This document shows, piece by piece, positions 9,411 to 22,404 of a stretch of DNA of 64,000 bases (positions within the stretch are counted from its first letter, which is position 1; each line of letters starts with the position of its first letter). Source of the DNA: Chytridium lagenaria (taxonomy: Eukaryota > Chytridiomycota > Chytridiomycetes > Chytridiales > Chytridiaceae); contig JAHLKC010000093.1 of assembly GCA_025449115.1 (NCBI GenBank), positions 1 through 64,000 of the forward strand, written 5' to 3'. Position numbers and translations under genes: made by a program. The notes under the pieces were generated by a model. It did no database searches, had not been told where the DNA came from, and saw only the letters and a list, made by a program, of their open reading frames with translations.

Positions 9411-12400
9411 TTAAAACAAGTCAAAAATCTCCTCCCCAAACGGATGCACCTTCATCTTTTCTTCATCCACCCTCCCTGTCCCCACAAGCAACGTAACAAT
9501 CTCTTCAAACCCTTTCCAAGCCGCACAACTCAACGCCTCACTCTCATTGAACCCAGGATCAACCCATCCCTCCTGCATGCCACGTCCAACCAACATCTCA
9601 ACAACTTCAACGCAACCCGCATTTGACGCGGCGATGAGCGCTAAACTCCCTTCACGTACGTCAGGGAGCCGGTTTAGCCGCGACAAAATAAGGTTGAATA
9701 TTTCGTGGCTTTGCGTAGCGGAGACAGGAAGAAGGGAGCCTGGGAGAGCTTGTGTACAGGATTGGAGACGGTCCAGGAGTTGGTTGAGAAGGGGAAGCGA
9801 GATGGTTCGTAGGGTGAGAATTTTTTTGATGGCGGCAGTGAGCCATCGAACTCGTAACGCATCTCCACGTGCAGGTTCGTCACCGAGTCGCCGAGATAAA
9901 GAAGGAATATCTAAAACATCCTTCACACATTCCTCATCTCCTTCTACGACAGCGTTTTCAATTATGTCATCCACCCATTCCACAAAACCCCTCAACATCT
10001 TCCTCCGTCTCCATCCATCAGCCTCAGCCCCATTATCAGAACTCTCAACAGCATCAGCTGCATCCCCCACAACCTCCTCAAAGGCCCGAACCTCCTCCTC
10101 ATCCAACCCCCTCAAAAATCCATTCACCAAAACCCCAACATCCGCCCCATATTCCGCGAAATGCACACAAGTCATCGCCAAAAATATCATCGGCGACAAT
10201 CTACATAGCACTCCCATCGGCACAAGCTTCTTCAGAGCCCCCTCCTCCCAATCGCCCATCTCGCTTGCTTTCATCAAACCAAACAACGCCGTAACACCTT
10301 CGACCTCCTCATCCCTTAGATCAATCCCTTAACAAGCTTCCTCACATCTCCTCTCCCACCGCCGCCCTTCACAAACTCCCTAAGGCGTTTGACCACAACA
10401 TCCCCAAATTCACCAAGGAGTATCTCGACAACGCTACCACAACACCCTTCTGAAGTTTCCACCCTTCCAATTCTGGCACCAGCAAGTAGTCCTATCAAAA
10501 AGATATCCCCCCCACCCTCGCGTCCCTCCAAAACCCTAGCAACCTCCCTTAAAATACCCATCTCGGCAAACTCACAAGCCTTCACCATCAATACCCTAAT
10601 CTCGCCTTCATTCAGACCCCTCAAATCTACCCTTTTCTTCTTTTGCTCCCCCATCATCAGTTTATACGGTACAGTTATCCACTCGATCATCAGCTCGAAG
10701 TCCCTATCACCTCCACCAACAGTACCCAACACTTCCTCCAGCTCCTTTAACCACTCGAATTCCGCCAATATCTGCTCTTCATGTCCCTTCAATATCTCAA
10801 TCTTTCTCAATAACCCAATTAAATTCCCCGTCTTAAAAATCTTCTCAAAGGATGCCTTGACTTTAGCGTCCTTTTCCATCAACTCGTTAAAATTTCCCGA
10901 GCTCTTCGAAATCGATCATGTTTGTAACGGCAAATGTCTTGAGATACTGTCTCGTGACTCTATTGGAATCACTTTCAAAGTGGTTTGCAATCAAGGGTTG
11001 CAGCAGTGGCAAATGCGAGACAATGCTGAGACGACCAGAGAGAACGAGGAGGAGTGCAACGTCAGGTGCTCATGCTCGAGCGCAAGGTCGACGGCTTGAC
11101 TGTCATATGCGGACGGATCGGCGCGTCCATCTCGAAGTAGTAAAGAGACAATATGTGTGTGCCCAAAGGCGCAAGCTTGGCGAAGAGGTAAACTATCATC
11201 ATAGGCTAGAGCGAACGAACCAAATTAGAAACATTATTTCAGGCGAAAAGTATCAAAGGGTAACGGGAGGTAAAATGACGTAACGACAAGAGCTAGAAAC
11301 AGAGGACTCACCAGGATCAACGCCCTCTAGTCCAATTAGATACTTTACACCTCCAGATGTCCCCCAGAACAAGCACTCCGGATAGCATACTGATCACCGA
11401 CCTCCGCCTCCACAATCTTACTTTCTACAAGCGCCTTAACAATCTCCAAACACCCAACTTCACTCGCCCAATGCAGCATATTCACTACCAAACTTCCACC
11501 CTTCAAATCGATCCTCAACCTCTCTCCGCTAGGCTCAAGCGCAATCTTCTTCGCAACCCTAATAAGCTTCCGTTCCAAAGCAAATACCACCGCATTTTCC
11601 TCACCAACAACGCAAAGTCTTCCAAACACCTCTTCCGCAAGACACTGATCAATCAGATCCATCGAGATAAGCCTAGGATCACTTGACTCAATTATCCCAT
11701 CCCAACAAACTTCAACAGTCTCACCGCATCCATCCCCTCCACATACTTTGCCCCATCTCCCTCCAAAGCTTTATCCGCCAACCCTTTAATCAACGCCACC
11801 ACCCTCTCTCATTTGACACCTGCAAAGCTTTCTCCAAAGCAGTTTTTGTTGGCACTGGCCCCCGTCCCAACAACTCCTCCACCAAAATTCCCGACTCCGC
11901 ATCCCTCCTTGAAGCAGCAACCTCCACCACCCTCGGGAAAGTCATCTCTACCTTCAGCACCGATGTCATGAAAGCCCGTTTTGCCGCCGTCTCCAAAGCG
12001 CACTCAGACGGAACTGCATCGCTATCAAAGACAGCATTAACATCAGCCCCGGCGTCGATTAAAAGCCTGACGATCTCAATAGTACTGCATTCAACGGCAT
12101 TACCGAGCAGCATGTTGTGAAAGCGTTGGCGCGGTCCTCAATATGTCGAGGAAATCGGTGAGTATCACTTTTACTAAGTTGGCGTCGAATCTCAATCCAT
12201 GATCGAGAAGATCGAGGAGAGTTGTGGCGGTGAAATAGGAATTGTGGGAGTAATCAGTTGGGAAGATTTCTCCGTCACCGTCAGTTTCACTGATAACAGT
12301 GGCGGCGTCACCTTTTAAAACCGAGAGAATATGGGTAACGGCTTCCCTGAGACGATATTGAGTGATAGGAGGGAGCGTCTCGAAAAACTTAAGATCGTGC

Positions 12401-14103
12401 TTAAACTCTGCCCACTCTGTTTTAGATTTATGCGGTGGAATGCCGTTCACCCATCTCAGTTGCATGATCTGGATGAGCGCGTCCGGATTCGGGAGTAGCG
12501 CAAATCATCCGAGAGCTTACGGATTTGATCTGGCATGAGGGGAGTGAAATCGATAGGTGTTGGGGAGAGAAGGGATGGAGCGATCCTTCTGATAGCCCTG
12601 CGGTGACGTTGAAGAAGGAGATGAATAATTTGGGACCACAGCTCTGGTGGGGCGGCACCGTTTCTGCGCAAAAGTCGACGCGGCCTGTACGAAGCAGCAT
12701 TTACGACTTCGATGCGATCGTTCTCGCAGGCCGCGATGATAGCCTAAACGAGGATATGTTGAGTAAATAAACTATAAAACGCAAGTATTAAACGAATATA
12801 ACGTTACCTCATTATCATCAGCTGCAGGGTCAACTTCATCCATGCTCAAAAAAAACTCCAACATCTCTATATATCCCTTTTTAGCTGCCCCCCTCACAGG
12901 ATAATTGGCTCTACACGTCACATCCACCATTCCTGTGTTCAGCATCTCTTTCACAACCCCAAAATGCCCAGAGCTCACTGCCAAAATAAACGGCTCGTAA
13001 TTATTCGCAGTCGGATCCACTGTCCCCGTCCAAAGCAACCTCCGGACAGCCCACACATTTCCAAACTGACATGCAATTCGAAGAGCAAGATCATCGGCGT
13101 TGGAGGCCTCAATGATGCAAAGGGTAAGAATGTGCTCTAGAATATTGGGACAGATGAGGCGACTAGAAGTGTTGAGAAGTAGCTCTGCTATGATGAAATC
13201 GGCGGGTCCACCCTCACCAAGGACAACGCCTGTGGTGATGCGGTCTGGTGGAACCGACATGAGGGCTTCGACGAGGGGTACAGAATCAAAGAGGGCGGCG
13301 ATGTAGAAGGCGTAGAAGTCGTTGAGGGTGGGATCGATGATGCCGGCTTTGGCGGCATCAATGAGGACGTTGATGAATGGGGTGGAGTCTCGTGTGGGTG
13401 AATGGAAAAGCTCACGTTGACCATCAACGCTGAGAAAGTCGGGTATACCACTGACTTCAATAAAATCGGGGAAGAGAAGGTTCACGACTTTATGGGTCAA
13501 CCCGTGAAGACCCACTACGGCGAGACTGTAGATCGGGTCCAAAAAGGAGAAGGAGAAGTGGGCAAGCTGAGACAAATGACTTCCGCATACTGTTTTAATG
13601 TGATGACGGGCAAAGCGAAGGTCTCCTGGGAATGAGTACGTCAACCGTGTTACCCGGCTAGCGGAAAGAAGGCGCTTGTGATCGTATAGCCCAAGCATGA
13701 TGACTACATCTCGAGCGACTTCCGGCGGTAGGTCATTGATAGTTGCCTTTGGAACAGGTGGGAGAAGAGACTTTGAGACTGCAGGAGACGGTGGAGGTGA
13801 GATAATTTGGAGCGGCGCAATGGTATCAAACACCGTGGGCTTGATTATGTTGGTGGCTGGACCTGGTGGTGGTGTCAGAGGCTCCGAATCCCCCTCTTCC
13901 GTCGTCATTCTTGAATCTTCAAATGCAACGGTATCTATGGAAGGAATGAGAGGGAGTGCGTTGGTGTGGTCGGAAGGGATGCTGGGAATGGCAATTGGAA
14001 GTTGTGGCACAACTCTCAGTTTTATGGCAAAGTGAATTTCTTTGTGAATCATTGTATCATCCACACGCTCCAAGGGTGATGGCAAAGACTCTGCCGGTGC
14101 CAT
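9411..14103 (-). CDS. Large F-box/ankyrin-repeat protein, frame-disrupted
   Basis: Read from 14103 down to 9411. After a Pro/Ser/Thr-rich N-terminus an F-box-like segment (LPPEVARDVV) is followed by ankyrin-type repeats throughout. Typical units are DDLALRIACQFGNVWAVRRL, GHFGVVKEMLNTGMVDV, STIEIVRLLIDAGADVNAV, GGHLEV, and finally GFEEIVTLLVGTGRVDEE. Exon 1 (12808-14103) ends at a GTAACG donor; the 64-nt intron 12744-12807 leads to a further ankyrin unit (AIIAACENDRIEVV). Another intron lies at about 11215-11290. In between, frame changes occur near 12690, 12490, 12125, 11810, 11690, 11350, 11070, 10890 and 10320; most are repaired by one added G or C. F-box proteins recruit SCF ubiquitin ligase substrates and ankyrins bind proteins, so a substrate adaptor role is inferred. 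It could also be two adjacent ankyrin genes. Confidence 0.65.
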
Positions 14104-15076
14104 AACGCGTGGTATTCTGTGTTGTTTTCAATCGGTATATTTGTACTGTAGCTGGTATGTTAGTGCGTGCACCAAGAGATAGAGCGAGCATTAAAGAAAA
14201 GGAAACACACATGCAGAGTTGAGTTACGCACACTAGCTCTCTAATAAGAAAGTCTTCTAAAATCCCTTTTTGCTTGTAGGTTGAAAGGCCAGACCCGCAG
14301 CCCTTGTATCAATAATTTAGAGTATTTCACTTGGAGGGGAACAGCAGCACTCAGGTTTTTATGGAGTGATAAATATTTACATTCAAAAGCACCAGACTTT
14401 GCCTCAAATTTAACTTGTACAAGCTGTGCCAAAAATTATCATGTAAATATTACTGTCTGAACATATTTACTTCGATATTCATTGCCATTATCCGAATACG
14501 TTGCAAAGCAGTAGAGCACCCTGTGCACCCTTTGCACCCTTTGCCACATTCATGGATTTTTCGTCTCAGCTCTTTTTTTTTGCTGTATTCTATGATTCAG
14601 ACGTAAACTTCAACTTTATAAATCTGAAAAGAGATGCTCTCAATATGTAGTTCCGTCAATATTCTAATGGATTATTCACATGTGGTCACTTGTTTTCTGT
14701 CAAACTATCAAAAAGGAATAAGGAAAGTAAGAAAAAGGCACGAGAGAGAAAAAAAAAAAAAGAAAAACAAAGAAAGAAAGAAAGAAAGGAAATTAAAATT
14801 GCAAGGAGAACAGAGAAAGAGTAAATCAAATCAAAACATATACTCAATTTCCTGTCGATATGACAAAAAAAAAATAAAATGTCCTACAAGAAAACGTAAA
14901 TCAGGTGGGGCAAGAAAAACGATAGACACGAGTTTAAGGGCCAGACCACTACAACAAGGGACCGCGAACCGGGCTCTAATTGCAAGCCGCGAAGAGATTC
15001 ACCCAATTCCCTCTTGCCGCACATCTCCGCCAACGTCACCTAACAAAAAAAAAAAAAGGGAACAAGAGAGGGCCCT
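14104..15076. other. Intergenic with simple repeats
   Basis: Holds three TGCACCCTT-like units at about 14521-14548 and a purine tract with GAAA repeats at about 14730-14820. Several A-runs occur up to 15060. This is the shared flank of two leftward genes; no gene is seen. Confidence 0.5.
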
Positions 15077-16793
15077 CTAGACAACTGTTGAAGTCGTTGT
15101 CATCCCAGCCATCATGACCGAAGCTGGAATCCTGGCAGGTGACGCAGAAGGCGACGCATCCGACTTGGGCGAGTCAAAGGCAGTTGCAGATACATCGGCA
15201 AAAGTGGGTTGAAATGAAGACACAGAGAAAGATGATGCCAAAGACGACACGGCAGATGCCGCAGCCCATAAAGCGACGCAACGAGGGTTTGTACAGGTTT
15301 AATACCAAAAGACGGCGTCGCCTCCTGGATAGAGGCTGTGGTGGATGTAGGTGGTGTTGTGGGCAATGTGGAGGCTGATGATTGGGGTGAGGTTTGAAGC
15401 GACGCGATGGAAGGTGAATGTATGGGACGAAGGTGAGGAAGAGAGGACGTGGAGGTTGGTTGGGAGGGTGTTGTGACGGCAACTGTGTGGTTAGGTGCGA
15501 CGGCGGGAGGGACGGAGGATGGGGAGTAAAGGACTGATGCGGCGGAAGATGAGATGGAGGAAAGGATGCTGCTGAAGGAGGCGGACACAGTGTCTTTGAA
15601 ATTGCTCAACATTTCGCGGACACCAAGGGGTCGAGGTGAAAGAGGTGAGGAGGTGGTAGTGGCAGGTTCAGCAGATACTTCAGATTCGTCAACAGGCAGT
15701 AGATCCATGCCTGCGAGTTCGGCTGTTGAATCCAATGCAAGATCGGGGACTTCAACAATATCTCCTCCGGAAAGAGGCAATGCAATAGGTCCATCATTTT
15801 CCCGCGAAGGAGTAGAGGAGTTGGGTTTCGCAAGTCTCTGGTCCCAATCACTCCAGTACCTTCCGCAAGGCCTTCCTCCGGACGCCCAGACACCCCACAA
15901 AACACGTGGTGTAACACGTTCCAGAGTTACTTCTTTGCCGTCAGAGGAGACTACGGCAACATGCCTTGTCCCCTTAATCCCCCACTCAACGCGACCTCCC
16001 CGAGCCCCATCCACCACCTCTGCAAGCTTCATCCGCGATCCGTCCGACCGTGCGTACACCTTTATTAAGGCGTTATCCCAATCCCTGTTCTCCTCGTCGT
16101 CATCCACGACCCAAACTGGAATCCGAGTAAGTCCCAGAGCAATGGATGCGGCAACTCGATGATGGCCATCGAGGATAATTCTGGGTTCGGATTGTGTGCA
16201 GACAGGGATGGGAAGAGGAGCATTGGAAGGGATCGTGTAGAGATGGTCGATGAGGGCGGCAAGATGTGGTGCAGAGGTGTGTTCATGAGGGACCAGGCTC
16301 CGAGGATCGATCCAGCGAATCCTGGGAGTTGGAAATTCAAAGAAGGGGTCCTAAAAGACAATATCAGAATCAATGGTACATGCAGAACGCATACAATCGC
16401 CTTTGGAGAGAGAGTATTTATGCCTATGCGCAACCATCGCTATAAGCAATGATTCAAATACCTTTGGCGAAAGTTGCCTTAGACGATATCGAAAGGCATC
16501 AATTTAAAAAAAGTAAGAATACTTACGGAAATGATGTAGGGTTGAACTTTGAAAGTACGATCGGACGACCGTTGTGACAGTAGGAGCAAGACCACGATCT
16601 GAAAAAGGGTTGAGAGCAGCCACCTTGTTGAAGATGATCCCGACATGAGGGACGATGCAAAAGTCTTGGTCATGAGGCGCTTGCTATAATGTTGTCTTTG
16701 TCGCAGACCATCACCAGGAACACTACCGTCACCACCAGGTTCCTTTGTCAAAACAGCCGTACTGGTGGTAGAAGATGCATTCTTCTTGCGCAT
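15077..16793 (-). CDS. ParB-like / free-serine-kinase-type domain protein
   Basis: After a Ser/Thr-rich N-terminus the protein has a ParB/sulfiredoxin-fold core spread over an intron at 16351-16526. The key motif is ILDGHHRVAA (about 16155-16185), preceded by a WIDPRSLVPHE stretch. The DGHHR motif is shared by ParB-like enzymes, including the ADP-dependent free serine kinase SerK and SbnI. The plausible role is a small-molecule kinase, but this is homology by motif only. A long Ser/Thr/Pro-rich low-complexity C-terminus follows. The frame changes near 16680 and 16545, and near 15275; in the last case the natural frame ends at 15077 with a TSTVV tail. The ATG at 16793 is chosen because the frame is open from there; upstream exons are possible. 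Confidence 0.6.
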
Positions 16794-16959
16794 CCGGTTC
16801 AAACAGCTCTGCTGATAAATGCTGAAATAACCGATCAGTATGGTTTACAATAAATAACAGTATGAATGAATGCACAGATGAATGCATAACGGAGCGGTGA
16901 TATGATGAAACGTATTCATAACGTAGTGCTGTGGAATGCAGAAGAGGAGGAGTACGCAC

Positions 16960-18156
16960 CTACGACGGGTCGGGTGGATGGATGGGGCTCGAATGTTATC
17001 AAAAACTGCAAACGAAAATTCGAGACCTTTTTTTTTTTTTTTCCCTAAGGCCGTCGTCGTACAAAGGGAGGAATGTTTTGTGTGTAGTGTTGAAAAGTTT
17101 GTCCGAAAAACTGCAGTGGTAAGGTAAGCGGTGTGAGGAATGGTTGGTGACCACTACTTACTGGCGCATATACGTAAAAACGATATCTTGTTCCTCATTC
17201 ACACAGAATCCATTTTAACAAACTATCTAAAATTCGTTTGTAAATACATCTGGATTTGCTTTAAGCAAAATGTCCGTTGAATGTAGGTTGTAAACCGAAG
17301 GCATGAATGAATTCTAACTAGTTAATTGGAAAAACTGAAAGAAAGACGGATACAAGGAAAACCAAGTAAATTAGGAGGTATGAAGAACTTTAAATGTAGT
17401 TTTTTAAACTACATAATCAAAAATAAGAATTCTACAAGGAAAAATGTTAGCCAAAATGCTCCCTTTATTTAATTTCAATGCAAATCTCGAACACATTTCG
17501 CGTAGCGTTAAATACTTTCACCTTGGTTTTCGACCTTGGCATGCACGTTACTAGAATAAAACCAGATAACGATATTTAATTGAAAACTGTAAACATGTTT
17601 TTACCTGAAACACGTCTTTGGATTCATCCACCCCCTTGATCCTTAGATCCTGTTTCAACATGACGAATGATTCTGCATCTTTCTTAATCCCCCTTTCTCA
17701 GCGATAGTCAGCACGCATCAGCTAGCCACCACCACCAACTCTGTGCGTTTCTACTTATAGGTGCCGTTCACTCCATCTTTAAGCTTTGAAATTTTGCCGA
17801 CAACTCAAGTCGACCCTTTTGGCTTGTTAAAAACCAAATTACTTTTTTTTTCCCTGACTTCGCACCCCCCATCTGAGCAGCATCTCACCACCTGTGTAGC
17901 GACGTTTCACCCATCCTTTAATCCATCCTTCGAGTCGTGCCTTGCAATCTTGAAAATCACTCGTAACTGAAAACTACCTAATCCCGTAATCCGTTGACTA
18001 CCGTTTCCTCCGTATGCCGTAGTCGGACTTTGACTATTCAAGCAGTTTCGGGCTGGATCCCTTCAACATCCAAGGCCGACTTTAGCTCAACTATTACCGG
18101 CAAGGGAATCAACCCTGCTATTGCACCTGTTTTCAAGGAACTTAAATTGTTAAAAA
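16960..18156. other. Intergenic between divergent genes
   Basis: The shared upstream region of the leftward ParB-like gene and the rightward unknown gene. It includes a T-run near 17027-17042. Coding-like sequence at about 17990-18150 lacks a consistent frame and is probably 5' UTR. Confidence 0.4.
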
Positions 18157-20089
18157 ATGGCCACCGCCGCCACTTCCTCCACCACCACAACCGAATTCTG
18201 CACTCCTGCCGGTCCGTTATCCTCCACTACTTCCCTAGTAGGAATGAGTGATGACCTTCTCAGTGTACCAGTCACTTTCTCTTATGCAGGATCACTGTCG
18301 CTTTGGGTGACTGGAAGACAAAGTCATAAGAGTTCACTAGAGAATACGGCATTCAGTGTATCCAACCATATAACAGATAGCGAGACTCTTTCAAGTTTAT
18401 CGTCTACATGGTCGATTGAAGGTGAGTTTGTTTGTTTTTTCGTTCATGTTTTCAACCCCATTCTCATCATATTTTTTATATAGATTTGAAGCAAGTAGTC
18501 AAACCATCCGATCATTACTTTCATGATAAGCCTATTGTCGGAAAACCGATTGCCCCTGCGCCTGTCTTTAAATACGATGATATGGCGGGCCTTTCCCAAA
18601 AATTATGCCCAGCCCATGCGGCCTCACCATCTTTCAACAATGGCTTACAACAAAATACATCGACGCAGCTTGAGCCGGCGGAGTCGGTTATTATACCCAA
18701 TGCATTTACAACGAGTCTTTCTCTTCACGATACAACCACTCCCAATATTCCACAAGATACTTCCCAAACCCCTCAGACGGACTCAAACATTTTTCTCACC
18801 CTCGTCCCCTCCTCAATCAACATTCCCGATCCGTCATAACCCCTTCACCACCCTCCCCACCGATCCCTCCCGAGCATCATGTCCTTAACCCGAAACAACC
18901 CAAAACCCTACGTATCCTCGCCATCCTCCGTCACTGGGAAGCCGGTCGGATGGCACGGTGGTGGGCATGGCGCGATGCCGTCCTCATGGCCGCAATCAAA
19001 GAAGAAGAAGTTCGAAAAGAAAACCGACGAAAGTTCCTCAGTCGACTTCGAACGCATCCTTGGGTTGAAACAGAAACCACATCGGGAGGAGATGGGATTG
19101 TGGATCAAGAGGTTTCACCCATCACACCATCTGCACCGCCGCTTCCAGATGAGAAACCACAGGATATATCCCAAAAAGCTTTATCCCGCCGTCCTTCCAC
19201 CTTTCGCATCAAAACCTCAACTACCCAAGCTCCATCCCCAACAACCCCTTTACCAACCCCACCTACCGACGCTCTCACCGTCCGCGCCAACGCAGTCGAA
19301 CGTCTCCGCGCTGCCCGTGGAGGCCGCGAAAGAGATAGATCCACCCAAGTCCTTCTGAAAGTTGGCGACCACCGTGATCCGCCACCCGAAATTCAACCCT
19401 TTGAAAAACACCGTAGCGCGCTTGTTGGACGACACGCTGGGGTTTTACCGGTTGTTGGAAAATGCGTGAAGCAGTGTCGAGGGAGGGAGACATGTCAAAG
19501 CGATGCGACTTTGAGGGAGATGGGTAAATACCATTTCTTGCTCATATCCTTGTCGTTTCCCGATACTCTTGCTGAGCCTTTTTTTTTTTTCTTTTTGTTT
19601 GTAGCTGCAAGAAAGAAACTCGTGGAAAGTCGAAGACGTGTTCGGAATGAGGTCGACGTTCTTGTCCACCGAGCCAACCTTCGTATTGAAGCGATGCAAG
19701 CTCAACCCCACTCTTCAGTTCCATTGCGTCGTCCATCGCCACCTCCCTTGCATGACCGGAAAAAAGGTGGGAAACGACGGTATCACCCGCTTTCGGATTC
19801 CGTCGTGGCGTCGAGTGATGGTGGGAAAGCATACAGTAAAGAGGATGAGATCGAGAGTCGGAGTAAGTCTGTCTCTTCTGATCAATCAACCTCGACGGAG
19901 GGAGAACGGGTTGGGACTACGCAGGTGTGTGGGAATGTGACACCCCCTTTTGAGATGTTGTTGACGATGAGGAAGAGGATCGTGGCGCAACAGAAGGCGT
20001 TGAATGCACATCCACCCGAGGATGCGGTTTTGGGGATGGAGTGGTCTGGGTTTGATGAAATGGGTAGAGGTGGAATCCCTACTGTTTGA
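18157..20089 (+). CDS. Unknown protein, Ser/Pro-rich N-terminus, charged helical C-terminus
   Basis: Not recognised. Exon 1 is 18157-18421; the intron 18422-18483 is spliced in phase. A second intron, 19524-19604 (81 nt), can be read through because its length is a multiple of three, but it has a clean donor and a T-rich acceptor. The N-terminal half is Ser/Thr/Pro-rich. Near 18890-19050 comes a Trp/Arg-rich helix (MARWWAWRDAV) with an acidic/basic stretch after it. The true frame appears to change near 18835, and to leave and rejoin the long open frame between about 19360 and 19465, where a hydrophobic helical reading (ARLLDDTLGFYRLLENA) is far more protein-like. The C-terminus is rich in Arg, Ser and Lys. 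No domain could be named. Confidence 0.55.
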
Positions 20090-20722
20090 GAGAGGAGGTT
20101 TTTTGAGTGGGTCTTGTATATTTTTTTGTTTGTTTACTTTGTTGAAACTATTCGCATTTTTTTTATATCATGGTCGCCTTATATTTGATGAGCCGGACTC
20201 ATCTCGGCCCTTGTTCTCACTTTTTTCATCTTATATTTCAAACTCCTTTTCTTTCTGCTGGTTTAGAAATTTGGGATCATTTGTACTTATTCATAATGAA
20301 TGGGGGATCTTTGTCAATTTATGAGAGATATCCTTTTCTTTACATATGCTTTTCTGTTTTTTTTGTTGTCTTTTCCGTTATCTGCATTCGAAAACCTTTT
20401 TTATCCGTCCTTATCTCTTATAATTGACTGGTTGAGTCGTTGATTTGAAGATGTTATTATATTTATTCACATTGGATCTGTTTTATTACCGCATTTTGCA
20501 AAGAAATCTAAGGACATCTTCAAATTGGTGTTTGATTATGTAAGGGGGCTACTCTGTTATTAAGCTACTCGGGGTTATAGCTAGCTGAATTCGTATTAGC
20601 ACCCTGGGCTGTTTGATTACCAGCGATTTCGAATGCTGACAAACTCCAACTGGCTTCTCCATCTTACATCCTCCACATACAAACTGACACCAGCTGTTGC
20701 CCCTTATCTTTCAACTTCTAAC

Positions 20723-21713
20723 ATGTCCAACATCGCCTTATCCGCTACCACAGTCAAGCTCAACTCTGGCACCTCCATTCCTCAAGTCGGTCTAGGAGTT
20801 TGGCAAACGTCCCCCAACGAAGCTGTCGACGTCATTCTTGAAGCCCTGAAAGCCGGCTACCGTCACATCGACACAGCCGCGTTATATGGAAACGGTACCA
20901 AAGTCCTCTTTTCATTTCGTGTTTATCCTTTTTAGAGGCGGAAGTTGGGGAGGCCATTCGACGCAGCGGGATACCCCGACAGGAGATTTTTGTGACGACG
21001 AAATTATGGAACGATGATCATGGATATGAGAAGGCGTTGAAGGCGTTTGAAAAGAGTTTAAAGAAGTTGGGAATGGACTATGTGGATTTGTATTTGTTGC
21101 ATGCGCCTGTGGAGGGGTTGAGGCTGGAGAGTTGGAGGGCGCTTGAAAAGATTTACGCGGACGGGAAGGCAAAAGCTATTGGGGTGAGCAATTATGGTAA
21201 GATTACCAGCTACTTGCTTTTTCCAGAGGTTTGATGGAAAAACTATTAACGGAGTTTTTTTAGGTGTCCACCATCTTGAAGAGCTTGCAAAGAACTCAAC
21301 AGTAACGCCTGCTGTGAATCAAGTTGAACTTCATCCGTATTTACAGCGTAAAAATTTAGTTGAATACTGCAAACATAAGGCATCATTGTTGAAGCATACT
21401 GTCCACTTACGCGCGGAGAAAAGGTGCGTATTTTTTTTCCACCCTGAATTCTATTAAAGCTAACCTTCTTTATTAGCTCACCGATCCGAAACTCGTCACA
21501 ATCGCGAAAAAATACTCAAAATCCACGGCCCAGATACTTGTGCGATGGGGTATTGAGAAAGGATACGTGACTCTTCCCAAGAGTGCCAAGTTTGAGAGGT
21601 TGAGGGAAAACGCAAATGTGTTTGACTTCAAAATTGAGGAGAATGATATGAGAGTCCTGGATGGGTTTGAGGAGGGGTTGAATGTTAGTTGGGATCCCAC
21701 TGTTTGGAAGTGA
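20723..21713 (+). CDS. Aldo/keto reductase (AKR superfamily)
   Basis: NADPH-dependent reductase of carbonyl substrates, cytosolic TIM barrel. Exons are 20723-20894, 20936-21196, 21264-21423 and 21477-21713, with introns of 41, 67 and 53 nt. Visible hallmarks are VGLGVWQ at strand 1, then [14 protein letters not shown] (tetrad Asp and Tyr), TKLWNDDHG (Lys), DLYLLHAP (His), [16 protein letters not shown], and LPKSAK near the C-terminus. The start at 20723 places the first strand as in family members; the in-frame ATG at 20633 would add 30 residues. In exon 3 the frame breaks at 21379-21380: adding one G restores [15 protein letters not shown]. With that base the exons total 831 nt, exactly 276 codons plus stop, close to the family length. 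It is thus probably a functional gene with one missing base in this sequence. Confidence 0.88.
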
Positions 21714-22404
21714 GCTCCGCATCAAATACAATTCATAATTCACCTTATATGTTTTTGAGACATCACCCTTAAATTTCGCAAACACCGCAAATGATAAATA
21801 TTGTGAGATATAGTATGAATAGTATTCAATTGTTGGTGATGGATAATGGTGATACGTTTTTTTAAGGTAACTTCATATTTGCTGTGGTTTAGTTTTTTAC
21901 CTAGTTTAGAGCGTCATATTGCACATAGTCCGTCGTTTACGCTACAGTTAAGAGGTCCAATTCTGGTGCTTTTCTACACGATAGCTCCTAATTGTCACAA
22001 GTACTATCTTGAAGATCGCAAGGAGAATTGACTTTATATAGACTTTTTTACGCGTTTTGGCAAGGGTAGCTGAGGATATATTGACCAAATGAAGGATAAT
22101 CATGCTCATAAATATAGAGGCTTTGACTTAATAATTATTCTTATTCCCATTCAAACAGGATCCAAAAGAGGCACAGCAACAGAAACAAGTAATGGAATAA
22201 CGATATCACATTAAAAGCCTGAAAGACGTAAACATTCAACTTTGTGCACTCCGTTCACTAAATGAAAAGACGATTACAAAGTTGAACGTTTTTCTGGATC
22301 TCATATAAAAAAAACAAAACCGCAGGGCAGACAATGGTCGTTCGAGATTAAATTCTCTGATATGGTCTTACAGATCTTGCGAACTTCAAAGAACACTTAT
22401 TAAA
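21714..22404. other. Intergenic between convergent genes, with inverted repeats
   Basis: An inverted repeat with 16-bp arms (one mismatch) lies at 22230-22245 and 22276-22291. In its loop, 22250-22266 matches, in inverted orientation, 17 nt at 22462-22478 inside the neighbouring F-box gene. Nothing else was recognised. Confidence 0.6.

Noticed and set aside
16351..16526. Open frame through the region upstream of the DGHHR exon
   Set aside because: It has a GTAAGT donor and a TTTTAG acceptor and splicing joins two protein-like parts, so it is an intron.
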